Source of the DNA: CBDCGJ01 sp965216645
Lineage (GTDB): Bacteria; Pseudomonadota; Alphaproteobacteria; GCA-2731375
Length of the DNA: 64,000 bases
Direction: 5' to 3'
NCBI GenBank assembly: GCA_965216645.1
Contig: CBDCGJ010000040.1
Coordinates: forward strand, 9,040 to 73,039
Position 1 is the stretch's first letter. Each line of letters starts with the position of its first letter. The notes under the pieces were generated by a model. That model searched no databases, was not told the origin of the DNA, and saw only the letters and a list, made by a program, of their open reading frames with translations. This document shows, piece by piece, positions 35,497 through 43,875 of this stretch. The translations under genes were made by a program, and so were the position numbers.

Positions 35497-35539
35497 TGGC
35501 CCCCCGGAACCGCTGCTGTCAAGCGGCGCCGGAGGGCCA
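35497..35539. terminator. Large hairpin between RTX gene and first sulfotransferase gene
   Basis: TGGCCCCCCGG (35,497-35,507) pairs with CCGGAGGGCCA (35,529-35,539) with one mismatch, and inside it CCGCT pairs with AGCGG. On the minus strand the hairpin starts 22 bases after the RTX stop. It has no strong T tract, so it is likely a partial terminator or a 3' stabiliser that keeps RTX mRNA in excess over the downstream enzymes. Confidence 0.6.
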
Positions 35540-35560
35540 GGATTTGCCGAAGATCGCGTC

Positions 35561-37435
35561 TTAGGCGAAGGTCAGATTGTAGCCGCGATCGAGTAGATCC
35601 TGGAGATCGTCGATCAGGCCGTCGCCGATGCCTTCCAGCGTGATCGTCACGGCGGTGTAGGCGCCAGTAGCGTTGGTATCCGCCAACAGGCTGATGGTCA
35701 CGTCGGTGCCGTTGTCGACCACCGAGGCGATCGCGTTCAGCTCCGTCAGCGTATCGAGCGCCGTACCGGTCGAGACGAAGGCCAGTTCCTCGCCTACCTC
35801 CAGATCCTTGATCGTCAGGTTGGCTGCGGCACTCGCGTCGACCACTGCGGCTTGTGTGCCGGTATGGCCGGTGACCTCGCCGAAGTTCCAGACGAAGGTG
35901 TCGGTACCCAAATTACCCGAAACCTCGTGGTCACCGGTTTCTTGCGTGGTCGTGTTGCCGGACGAGATGGTGTCGTTATGCTGACCGCCAAACGCCGTTT
36001 GGTTGTTGCCGAGCATGATCAACTGGTCGTCCGCCATATTGCCGTACATGACCTGATCGCCGGAATCCCAACCCTTGACCGTATCGCTGCCCTGACCTGC
36101 ATAAACAGTACCTGATTGAGAATTCGAGTAGTAGATCGAGTCCTCGTCCTGGTTGCCGTACACGACCCAATCGCCATCAGAAGCCCAAATCGTGTCGTTG
36201 CCGATGCCACCTTTCATGACGCCGGTCCAGGTGTCGCCGACATAAATCGAGTCGTTGCCTTGGCCGCCATGGACGTCCAGGTTACCGCCGTTGTCGATCT
36301 CGATTGAATCGTCGCCGAGATTGCCGCGAATCAAATAGTCACCGGTCTCGGCATCAATGGTGTCATTACCTTGGCCGCCATAGATCGAGCTTTGACCACT
36401 ATCAACGGTAATGCTGTCATTGCCCTGATTGCCGTAGATTAGTCGGACACCATAAGAAGTGTACACCGTGTCGTTGCCGTCACCCGCCGTCACGGTGGCC
36501 TCGCCTCCACCGATGTCAATCGAATCGCTGCCGTCACCGCCGTCAATCCAATGAGTGCCCGGCTCGGCGGTCAATGTGTCGTTGCCGGCGCCAAGATCGG
36601 CGGTGATATCGCCGCCATAGTTGACTTCTATCGAATCGTTGCCGTCGCCCATTATCGCGTTCAATGTGCCTTGGCCAAAATAGACGGTGTCGTCGCCGCC
36701 GCCGCCGTCGGCATGGAGCGTGCCATAGTTGAAGTAGATCGAGTCGTCGCCCGCACCGCCGACGTGGAAACCTTGACCATAGCCGGCATCGACAGTGTCG
36801 TTGCCTTGACCGCCGAAAGTGGAGAAGGCGCCGGTATCGAACGACATACTGTCGTCGCCGGCATTACCGTAGACCGTGGCCTCGCCAAAGCCGAACCAAA
36901 GGGTGTCGTTGCCTTCGCCCTGAGTTACGGCAATGTTTCCGTACTCCATGGACATGCTGTCGTTGCCGGCACCGCCGTCAAAGGTGGCGTTACCGTAATA
37001 CATCCACATGGTGTCGTTGCCGTCGCCGCCGGAATACGACACGTTGGCGTTATACATCGAAAGACTGTCGTCGCCGTCGCCGCCATCGAAGGTGATCGAG
37101 CCGTAGCTAAACCACATGTCGTCGTTACCGCCGCCACCGCTCACGCTTGCCGTGCCGGCAAGATGAGACATGTCGTCGTTGCCGTCGCCACCTGCGAAAG
37201 TAACGTCGCCGTAGTCGGTGCGGATTGTGTCGTCGCCGTCGCCGGCGTCGATCGAATGGGTGCCGGTGCCCCAATTGATCCAGTCGTCGCCGGTGCCACC
37301 GATGCCGGTCAGGCTACCGGGCAATCCACCGTTGGAAATGGTGTCGTCATTGCCGCCCGCGTCGACAAAAAAATCGCCAGCTACAGACGTGGTTAAATTA
37401 TCGGGGCCGTCGCCGCCGAGTATCGTCGTGACCAT
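35561..37435 (-). CDS. Large RTX-like beta-roll protein, probable type I secreted surface protein
   Basis: The 624-residue, very acidic protein begins MVTTILGGDGPDNLTT without a Sec signal. Residues ~20-520 are about 27 copies of GGxGNDxhxh-type calcium-binding half-repeats. They are spaced about 18-19 residues apart rather than every 9, each followed by a variable strand often centred on an aromatic-Gly pair (DYG, SYG, YYG, EYG, NYG). The C-terminal ~110 residues are non-repetitive (NLTIKDLEVGEELAFV...DDLQDLLDRGYNLTFA), consistent with an uncleaved C-terminal T1SS signal. Only one or two Lys/Arg occur per 100 residues. It is the first gene of the sulfotransferase/T1SS operon. It may be a surface layer or adhesin. 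Confidence 0.85.
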   Translation of the reverse strand: MVTTILGGDGPDNLTTSVAGDFFVDAGGNDDTISNGGLPGSLTGIGGTGDDWINWGTGTHSIDAGDGDDTIRTDYGDVTFAGGDGNDDMSHLAGTASVSGGGGNDDMWFSYGSITFDGGDGDDSLSMYNANVSYSGGDGNDTMWMYYGNATFDGGAGNDSMSMEYGNIAVTQGEGNDTLWFGFGEATVYGNAGDDSMSFDTGAFSTFGGQGNDTVDAGYGQGFHVGGAGDDSIYFNYGTLHADGGGGDDTVYFGQGTLNAIMGDGNDSIEVNYGGDITADLGAGNDTLTAEPGTHWIDGGDGSDSIDIGGGEATVTAGDGNDTVYTSYGVRLIYGNQGNDSITVDSGQSSIYGGQGNDTIDAETGDYLIRGNLGDDSIEIDNGGNLDVHGGQGNDSIYVGDTWTGVMKGGIGNDTIWASDGDWVVYGNQDEDSIYYSNSQSGTVYAGQGSDTVKGWDSGDQVMYGNMADDQLIMLGNNQTAFGGQHNDTISSGNTTTQETGDHEVSGNLGTDTFVWNFGEVTGHTGTQAAVVDASAAANLTIKDLEVGEELAFVSTGTALDTLTELNAIASVVDNGTDVTISLLADTNATGAYTAVTITLEGIGDGLIDDLQDLLDRGYNLTFA

Positions 37436-37824
37436 GGACTAACTCCGTTCGTTGCAGTTGCTTCCCATATGTACCCACCAGGGAGTTAAAGCATCCTCAG
37501 GGGGTTGTGCCGTAAACCGGTACGCCGGACTTCACGCGTCGCCCTCACGAACGCGGAACCGATTCGATCTACGAACCGTCGCCAAGATGACGGAACAACA
37601 GCAATAATGCAACCCGTTGCGAACCCGCATCGCTCCAAATTTTAGGCATATTTACACCAGGTTGTGATGTAAATATCACAGTCGTAGCGGTCTATGACGA
37701 TGAAACGAGGCCGACTTGATCACGCTTGGCGATCTTATGACGGGGGAATTGGCGAAGGGACTGGACGCGGCGATCCGGTGGGCTATAAATCGGCCTCGCG
37801 TTAAACTTGGTTCAGGTTAATTCA
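37436..37824. promoter_or_regulatory. Divergent promoter region of the RTX operon and the sulfotransferase/GT4 pair
   Basis: A 389-bp gap without genes lies between two divergent transcription units and must hold both promoters. It contains the palindrome listed at 37,663-37,680 within an AT-richer stretch (about 37,635-37,690). No convincing -35/-10 pair could be fixed by eye. Confidence 0.5.
37663..37680. promoter_or_regulatory. CRP/FNR-like palindrome in the RTX promoter region
   Basis: TGTGAT and ATCACA are perfect 6-bp arms around GTAAAT (18 bp in total). The half-sites match the CRP core TGTGA..TCACA, but the space between the cores is 8 bp instead of the canonical 6, so a CRP-family relative rather than classical CRP is more likely. 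A cyclase gene elsewhere in the window shows cAMP signalling exists here. Confidence 0.45.
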
Positions 37825-38694
37825 ATGGAACGACAACCGCCGGTGTTCATTGTCGGACCGACGACCCGCTGTGGCAGCACGCTGTTACAAAGACTCCTGA
37901 ATTCGACCCGGGATATCATCGTCTATGGCGAGAACTTCTATGTCTTCCACGATCTGCCAAAGATGATCGGCGGATTGCATGTCAACAATCACCGTGCCCG
38001 CGCCGCCATCGTCAAAGCGACAATGCAGCATTTCATGAGCAGCGAGGAGGATTTCGAGGCCACCAACCTGTTTCCCGATTTGGACGAGTATCTGAAAGTC
38101 GTTCGGCGCAGTTACTATGCGCATATCGCCTTCTATCATGATTATACGCACGATTTGGGCTTTCGGCGTTGGGGCATGAAGTTGCAGATGGCCGACCCGA
38201 TCGGCTTCCAACATCTGCAGATGATGTTGCCCGATGCCCGCTACGTCTGCATCTATCGGGATCTTTATCCTGTCACCAAATCCGCCAAGTCGCGCTGGCC
38301 TGACGATTATCGCAATTTACGCGACTACACGAATTTCGGGCGCCGGTGGAAAGCGAATACCGAAACCATGTTGGCCAGTAAGGCGAAGCACAAATTGATC
38401 TTCAGATATGAAGATTTCATTGCCGAACCGGATCGACATATCGACGAGTTGGAGCGCTTCGTCGGCACCAACCGGATTAAGCGCGACGTCATGAACCGCA
38501 AAATCAATCGCCAGCCGACCGCCGTCCACTACGGGCCGCTGCCGACCATCGAGGAAACGGACGTATATGTCGAGCCCGCCGATTTGGATGCTGCGGAGAC
38601 AGAGGCCTTGTTTGCCGGCTGCCGGGATTTCCATGCCGGATTGGGTTATACCCCGCCGCCGCAATTGACGGATACAGAGTTGGGAGCCGGGTGA
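37825..38694 (+). CDS. Stand-alone sulfotransferase family protein
   Basis: About 289 residues from ATG 37,825 (MERQPPVFIVGPTTRCGSTL). The PAPS loop is GPTTRCGSTLLQRLLNST, a variant with CGST in place of SGTT, and the 3'-phosphate region is YVCIYRDLYPVTKSAKSRW. It has no TPR array, unlike the three enzymes across the promoter. Its stop (TGA) abuts the GTG start of a GT4 glycosyltransferase, so the two are translationally coupled, which suggests it sulfates a sugar added by that enzyme (inference). It is divergent from the RTX gene. Confidence 0.8.
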   Translation: MERQPPVFIVGPTTRCGSTLLQRLLNSTRDIIVYGENFYVFHDLPKMIGGLHVNNHRARAAIVKATMQHFMSSEEDFEATNLFPDLDEYLKVVRRSYYAHIAFYHDYTHDLGFRRWGMKLQMADPIGFQHLQMMLPDARYVCIYRDLYPVTKSAKSRWPDDYRNLRDYTNFGRRWKANTETMLASKAKHKLIFRYEDFIAEPDRHIDELERFVGTNRIKRDVMNRKINRQPTAVHYGPLPTIEETDVYVEPADLDAAETEALFAGCRDFHAGLGYTPPPQLTDTELGAG

Positions 38695-39969
38695 GTGCGC
38701 ATTCTGTTCATGCATCAGAATTTTCCCGGCCAGTATAAAAGCCTGGCCGGTCATATGGCGGCTACCGGTCAACACGACGTGGTGGCGATCTCGAAACGGG
38801 AACAGGATTTGATCAAAGGCGTCCGGCATATCAAGTACAAGCCTGAGTTCAAGGCGACGCCGACGACCTTTCCGGACTTGGCGCGTCTGGAGGAACATAT
38901 TCACTTCGGTCAACTGGCGGCGCGGAAGGCCATCGAATTGAAGCAATCGGGATTTACGCCGGACATTATCTGTGTCCATCCCGGTTGGGGCGAGGCCATG
39001 TATCTGCGCGATGTTTGGCCGGATGCGCCGCAACTGCATTATTGCGAATTCCATTTTCATGCGCGCCGCGGTGTGCACGCAAATCTGAAGAACAAGGGAA
39101 TCCCCATCGCCTCCGCCTTCCGCTCCCGCACGCGAAACGTTTTGGGGCTGTTCAGCATGGAGGACGCGGATTGGGGCATTTCGCCGACCGGTTGGCAGTA
39201 TTCGCAGTTTCCTGAGCTGTTCAAACGCAAGATGTCGATCATCCACGAAGGCATCAACATGAGCAACTGCCAGCCCAATCCCAACGCCGAGTTCCCGTTG
39301 CCCAACAAGGTCAAGCTGACGGCGGCGGACGAAGTGGTGACTTATGTCTCGCGCAACCTCGAGCCGACCCGGGGATTCCCGCAATTCATGCGGGCGGCGG
39401 AGATCCTTTGCCGCGAACGGCCCAATTGTCAGATCGTCGTCGTCGGCGGCGATGAGGTCAGCTATTCGGACGGTCTGCCCGATGGCGAAACCTTCAAGGA
39501 GCGCATGTTGAAGGAGGTCGAGCTGGATTTGGACCGGGTCCATTTCGTCGGCAAGCTACCTTACCTCTACTATCTGCGCTTGCTGCAAATTTCCTCGGCG
39601 CATGTCTATTTGACCACGCCGTTCGTTCTCTCCTGGTCTTTCCTCGAAAGCATGTCCGTCGGCTGCGCCATCGTGGCGTCCGCGACCCAGCCGGTTCAGG
39701 AAGTCATGGTCGACGGTAAGCAAGGCTTGCTGGTCGAATTCGACGATCCGCCGGCCATCGCGGCGCGGGTCTGCGAGCTTCTGGACGGCAAGCACGACAT
39801 TCGCGCCTTACGCCGCGCCGCGCGGCAGACGATCGCCGAACGCTTCCGTCTGCAGGATTGTCTGCGCGCGCAGTTAAGCCTCGTGGAAGATATCGCCAAC
39901 GGCCGCCGGCCGAAACCGGGCCCTTACCGGGTCGGCGCACCGGAAGTCCCCGACCTGGCGGCGAGTTAA
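38695..39969 (+). CDS. GT4 family glycosyltransferase, paralogue of the 24,245 gene
   Basis: The 424-residue protein starts at GTG 38,695 (read as MRILFMHQNFPGQYKSL), directly after the sulfotransferase stop. Motifs include HPGWGEAMYLRDVWPD, ISPTGWQYSQFPE, MSIIHEGI, the Rossmann strand QIVVVGGDEVSYSD, and the donor-site end VLSWSFLESMSVGCAIVAS. Full-length similarity with 24,245-25,522 is obvious by eye. It is a cytoplasmic transferase that would build or extend a glycan. It is convergent with the next pair of genes. Confidence 0.88.
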   Translation: MRILFMHQNFPGQYKSLAGHMAATGQHDVVAISKREQDLIKGVRHIKYKPEFKATPTTFPDLARLEEHIHFGQLAARKAIELKQSGFTPDIICVHPGWGEAMYLRDVWPDAPQLHYCEFHFHARRGVHANLKNKGIPIASAFRSRTRNVLGLFSMEDADWGISPTGWQYSQFPELFKRKMSIIHEGINMSNCQPNPNAEFPLPNKVKLTAADEVVTYVSRNLEPTRGFPQFMRAAEILCRERPNCQIVVVGGDEVSYSDGLPDGETFKERMLKEVELDLDRVHFVGKLPYLYYLRLLQISSAHVYLTTPFVLSWSFLESMSVGCAIVASATQPVQEVMVDGKQGLLVEFDDPPAIAARVCELLDGKHDIRALRRAARQTIAERFRLQDCLRAQLSLVEDIANGRRPKPGPYRVGAPEVPDLAAS

Positions 39970-39995
39970 TTGTCCAGCAACCCGCGCATAGCATA

Positions 39996-40901
39996 CTATG
40001 ATTTCGCTTTCACCGCGCGCACTGGCCAAGGCCAGGGCGGGCGTCGTTTGTAGCGGAGGCCGAGGCCGAGATAGCGGTTGTCGCCATGCTGGACCTCCAG
40101 AAAGGAAGCGTTGGTGTAGCAGGGTTTGTAAACCTTGAAGGTCCGCATCATGCAGAGCGTGGCGGCGCTTTCCAACGGGCCAATGAACTTGGTCTGGGTG
40201 TCGCCGAAATGCGCTTGAGCCATCCAATGGCGCAACTGCGCGCGGTTGATGAAGAAGCAGCCGGCATGGACATTGTTGACGCGCCGGAAGCGGACCGGTT
40301 GCCCCAGATGCTCGGCTTCGATCTCCGGGCGGATGGAGATATCCTGGAACCGTTCGCTAAGCCCTCTTCGCGAGATATTTCCGTCCAGATAGAGTTTTCG
40401 AACGCCTTGATTGGGATCGGCTTCGAAACGGTTCGGCTGCAGCAGGCAATCGTTACCGGCGATTTTGACGAACCAATCCAGCTTCTGAAACAGCAGCGGA
40501 TCCTGGATGAAAATATCGTCTTCCAAATAGCAGAAATAGTCGAAGTCATCCGCATAGGCCGCCATCACGTCATGGCAGGCGAAGCCAAGATAGCGCGGAT
40601 CGCCTTCGTCGTCGCGGTGCCGGTCGTACAGGTGATCGGGTATCAGGTCCAAGCAATGGTCGTCCCCATTGGTGCAGATCACCACTTTGATTTGCTGCCG
40701 GTAGCGGGCGTTGGGGTGCAGCATGGAGTCACCGGCGCGCAGCATGCCTTGATGCGCGTCGAAGGTCCGGTACAGCAAGTTCAGACAGCGCAGCAGAACC
40801 GCCGCCCGATGTTCCTTCGCGGTGGAGCGGGAGGCGTGGATGTTGTCGAAATGATCCTTATCGAGCTTATGGAAATTCGGGATGGTGAAAAGGATGCGCA
40901 C
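39996..40901 (-). CDS. Glycosyltransferase-like protein with DDI motif, copy 1
   Basis: The 301-residue protein starts MRILFTIPNFHKLDKDHF. A central FDYFCYLEDDIFIQDPLLFQKLDW looks like a GT-A fold metal/nucleotide-sugar site (the acidic pair EDDI). Other conserved stretches shared with the adjacent 40,905 gene are LLQPNRFE, KLYLDGN, RFQDI, EAEHLGQPVRF, HAGCFFI, FIGPLESAATL and HGDNRYLG. The C-terminus is basic (RYKRRPPWPWP). It is cytoplasmic with no membrane segment. Family not assigned; glycan synthesis is inferred from the acidic pair and the neighbours. Confidence 0.65.
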   Translation of the reverse strand: MRILFTIPNFHKLDKDHFDNIHASRSTAKEHRAAVLLRCLNLLYRTFDAHQGMLRAGDSMLHPNARYRQQIKVVICTNGDDHCLDLIPDHLYDRHRDDEGDPRYLGFACHDVMAAYADDFDYFCYLEDDIFIQDPLLFQKLDWFVKIAGNDCLLQPNRFEADPNQGVRKLYLDGNISRRGLSERFQDISIRPEIEAEHLGQPVRFRRVNNVHAGCFFINRAQLRHWMAQAHFGDTQTKFIGPLESAATLCMMRTFKVYKPCYTNASFLEVQHGDNRYLGLGLRYKRRPPWPWPVRAVKAKS

Positions 40902-40904
40902 GGG

Positions 40905-41762
40905 TCAAATGGTTCCCGGATTGATCCGCACCCCGAGATATCGGTTGTCGCCGTGCAGGACTTCGAGGAATCCGGCATTCTCGCGGCTCGGTTTATACAT
41001 CTTGAAGGTGCGCATCACGCTTAAGGTGGCGGCGCATTCGAGCGGCCCGATGAAGACGTCGGTGCGTTCGGCGAAATGCGGTTCCGCCATCCAAGCCCGC
41101 ATCTGTTCCTGGCTCAGGAAGAAGCAGCCGGCATGGGGATTGTCGACCCGCTCGAAACGGATGGGCTCGCCCAGATGCTCCGCCTCGATTACCGGGTCCT
41201 CGGTAATGTCCTGAAAGCGTCCGCTCAGATTCGGGTCGCGTAGATTGCCGTCCGGGTAGAGTTTCTGTACCGCCTGGTCGAGCCGGAGTTCGAACCGGTT
41301 CGGCTGCAATAGGCTGTCCGGTCCGGCGAGCTTCTGGAACCATTCGAGCTTTTTGAAAAACAACGGATCGCGGATCACGATGTCGTCTTCCAGGAAACAG
41401 AAGAAGTCGTAATGCTCGACCCGCTCGCGCATCAACTCGTGGCAGATGAAGCCGAGATAGAGCGGGTTTTGCATCGGCGGCGTTTTCACATGGGTGAAAA
41501 GATGCTTCGGCAGACCTTCCAGCAGGTGCCGTTCGCCCGTCGTCACCACGAGGACGTCGATCATGCCTCGAAAACGGTCGTTGGCCGGCAGCAGGCCGAG
41601 ACCCGAGCACATCAGCGCCTGTCGTTGCCCGAACAATTGGTGCAGGCTGAACAGGGAATTGACCAACATCATGCGCCGCCGCTGGCCCGGCGTTTTCAGG
41701 GAGCCGTAGAAGCCGTTCTCCATCTGCTGGTAATAATGCGGCAGAACGAAGAGGATTTTCAT
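40905..41762 (-). CDS. Glycosyltransferase-like protein with DDI motif, copy 2
   Basis: The 285-residue paralogue of the 39,996 gene starts MKILFVLPHYYQQMENGFYGS. The putative active-site strand is YDFFCFLEDDIVIRDPLFFKKLEW, and the same trailing blocks are present (LLQPNRFELRLD, ERVDNPHAGCFFLS, FIGPLECAATLSVMRTFKMY, HGDNRYLGVR). The two genes are 3 bp apart in the same direction, which indicates a tandem duplication with later divergence. It lies just downstream of the methyltransferase. Its role is probably sugar transfer onto the same product as the other transferases. Confidence 0.65.
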   Translation of the reverse strand: MKILFVLPHYYQQMENGFYGSLKTPGQRRRMMLVNSLFSLHQLFGQRQALMCSGLGLLPANDRFRGMIDVLVVTTGERHLLEGLPKHLFTHVKTPPMQNPLYLGFICHELMRERVEHYDFFCFLEDDIVIRDPLFFKKLEWFQKLAGPDSLLQPNRFELRLDQAVQKLYPDGNLRDPNLSGRFQDITEDPVIEAEHLGEPIRFERVDNPHAGCFFLSQEQMRAWMAEPHFAERTDVFIGPLECAATLSVMRTFKMYKPSRENAGFLEVLHGDNRYLGVRINPGTI

Positions 41763-41779
41763 GTCCGCTGACCGCCCGA

Positions 41780-42520
41780 CTAGCGCTTGATCAGGAAACC
41801 CTGACCGCTCGGCAATTCCAGGATCTTGTGGCCGCGCTCGGCCATCCAGGCATCCTCAGCGACCATCTGAGCCCGATAGCCGGTCCAGCCATAGTCGTCG
41901 AAGATGATGAAACCGCCGGGGGTCACCCGGTCGAACAGAACTTCCAAGGCCGCGATCTCCGACTTCGAGGAATTCATGTCGATATGCAGAAAGGAGATTT
42001 TCTCCGGACAAGCTTGTTCGAAACTGTCCGGCACGGTGCCCTTGATGACATGGACGTTGGGATAGGCGGCGAAACGTTCGACCACGCCGCCATAGACATC
42101 GCCCTGGCGGAACAGCTTCGAATCGTGGTTTTCGGTGTCGTAATCGGCCGGGATGCCTTCATAGGTGTCGTAAAGGTAGAGCTGCTTGTCCACATTGGCG
42201 AAGTCGACATAGTCCGTCACCACGCCCATGCAGAAGCCGCGGAAGACGCCGCACTCGACGAAATCGCCATCGATCGCCAGCGCTTGGTCGGCGGCCCAGG
42301 TCAGCGTATTCAGGCGCACCGCGAGGGAGCGTTCCTGCTGGTTGTGGCAGTTTTTCTTAAAGGCGTTGGCAAAACGCGGATCCTGCAAATATCCCATGTT
42401 GCGGCCAAACAGAATGACATTGTCGTTGGCGTAGACGCGGTGGAAGATCTCGCGGAACCGGGCCAGCGCCTGCTGCATGAACTCGCGATCCTCGGGTCCT
42501 CTGAACTTTCCGTAGAACAT
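41780..42520 (-). CDS. TylF/MycF-type O-methyltransferase
   Basis: The 246-residue protein has the SAM-binding site DGDFVECGVFRGFCMG, the Asp/Thr-rich strand QLYLYDTYEGIP, and the metal/catalytic region SFLHIDMNSSKSEIAALEVLFDRVTPGGFIIFDDYGW. In TylF/MycF enzymes the IDxDxY-like and DDYGW elements hold Mg2+ for methylation of sugar hydroxyls. Here the middle Asp of HIDxD is replaced (HIDMNSS). This suggests methylation of a glycan in the same locus. It is upstream of the two DDI-type transferase genes on the same strand (17 bp gap) and divergent from the GT1-like pair. Confidence 0.85.
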   Translation of the reverse strand: MFYGKFRGPEDREFMQQALARFREIFHRVYANDNVILFGRNMGYLQDPRFANAFKKNCHNQQERSLAVRLNTLTWAADQALAIDGDFVECGVFRGFCMGVVTDYVDFANVDKQLYLYDTYEGIPADYDTENHDSKLFRQGDVYGGVVERFAAYPNVHVIKGTVPDSFEQACPEKISFLHIDMNSSKSEIAALEVLFDRVTPGGFIIFDDYGWTGYRAQMVAEDAWMAERGHKILELPSGQGFLIKR

Positions 42521-42655
42521 AAGCCTGGGATACTCCTTGACGGCTAAGGTTCGCGCACTATGTCGGCAGCGCCGGGTCAGATCAAGAACAGATTGCGCCG
42601 CCTCGCAGGCGCGCTATGCTATGTCCTTTGGACGCCGCCGAGTGACGTAAAGCGT

Positions 42656-43870
42656 ATGGCGAAAATTCTGTTTGCTTGGGAGATGGGCTCCGGTCTGGGC
42701 CATCTGACCCGCTTTGTGCCGATCGCGGTTCGACTGCAGGCGCTGGGGCATGACATCATGATCGTCGCCCCGTCGGAAGAAGAAGTGTCGGCGGTGGTCA
42801 AGGCCAATAGCGGCCCCGAATTTTCCTGTGCCTTTGTCGAAGGGCCCCATTGGCGCGGCACGGTGCGTGGGCGACGGGCCCGGCTGCCGAATCGGACACT
42901 GGGCGACGTGCTTTGGCGACACGGTTTCGCCGAACATGACGAACTTTTGCCCCGGGTCCAGCATTGGCGCGACGTGCTTAAGGACTTCCGGCCCGATCTG
43001 GTGATTTCCGATTTCGCCATCACGCTCAGTCTCGCCCTGCGGGAGCGGGCGCCGCATTTCATCATCGGCGACGGTTTCAATCAGCCGCCGACCGGCCGGT
43101 TTCTGCCGCCGCTGACCCGTAAGTTTGGCGCGGCGAACGCCTATAGCCGGGGCAATGAGGGGGCGCTTCTGGCCGCATTCAATCGTATCGCGCGTTTGGC
43201 CAAGGACCCGCCGATCCATTATGTCGCCGATATCCTCTCCGGTAGCCGCAACTTCCTTTGCACGATCCCCGAACTCGATCACTATGCCGCTTATCGGGAC
43301 GGCGACTATTTGCTGCCGGCTTATATGTCGAATGTGAAGCCGGGGCCGACAGTGGCGGCGCGGGAGGGCGTGCCGATCGCAGCCTATCTACCGGGCGGAC
43401 ATCCGCAATTGCGGGATGTGGTCCGCGCCATTGCGGAGACCGGCGTCGATTGTCATGCCTATGTCTCCGACCCGCCGCCGGACCTGTTCGAATTAGGCGG
43501 CGATTGCGTGAAGTTCCGCAAGCGGCCGATCGACTACGCCGCGACGCTGCCGGCCGCGAAGCTGCTGATCCATCATGGCGGCCTCGGCAGCAGCATCACC
43601 GCATTCCTGGCCGGCACACCGCAATTAATGTTTCCGGAAAATCTCGAACATCAACTGAATGCCTTGGGGATGGTCGAGGCCGAAGTGGCGGTGACCATGT
43701 TGCGCCGGCAACCGGCACCGGTCGCCGACATCATCGACGCCATCGAAGCCATCATGGCCGACGGCGCCATGCAGGCGACGGCGCTGCGCGCGGCGGCTTC
43801 GCGCGCGGATATGGATGTGGCGCGGACGTTCGATGAAATGATCGGCGCGGCCGAACGGACGTTGGGATAG
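42656..43870 (+). CDS. GT1/MurG-like glycosyltransferase, copy 1
   Basis: About 404 residues from ATG 42,656 (MAKILFAWEMGSGLGHLTRF); the open frame starts 32 codons earlier but that part is not family-like. The N-terminal GSGLGHLTRFVPIAV is the acceptor-side Gly-rich loop. The C-terminal donor region is LLIHHGGLGSSITAFLAGTPQLMFPENLEHQLNALGM, with the HHGGLGS and EHQ motifs of UDP-sugar GT1 enzymes. It is a paralogue of the next gene. No signal peptide or membrane segment. Probably adds a sugar to a small acceptor or lipid; the target is unknown. Confidence 0.85.
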   Translation: MAKILFAWEMGSGLGHLTRFVPIAVRLQALGHDIMIVAPSEEEVSAVVKANSGPEFSCAFVEGPHWRGTVRGRRARLPNRTLGDVLWRHGFAEHDELLPRVQHWRDVLKDFRPDLVISDFAITLSLALRERAPHFIIGDGFNQPPTGRFLPPLTRKFGAANAYSRGNEGALLAAFNRIARLAKDPPIHYVADILSGSRNFLCTIPELDHYAAYRDGDYLLPAYMSNVKPGPTVAAREGVPIAAYLPGGHPQLRDVVRAIAETGVDCHAYVSDPPPDLFELGGDCVKFRKRPIDYAATLPAAKLLIHHGGLGSSITAFLAGTPQLMFPENLEHQLNALGMVEAEVAVTMLRRQPAPVADIIDAIEAIMADGAMQATALRAAASRADMDVARTFDEMIGAAERTLG

Positions 43871-43875
43871 CTGCG

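Noticed and set aside
36551..37396. 281-codon plus-strand frame opposite the RTX gene
   Set aside because: A shadow of the GGxGND repeats (Val/Ala-rich, periodic), not a family-like protein.
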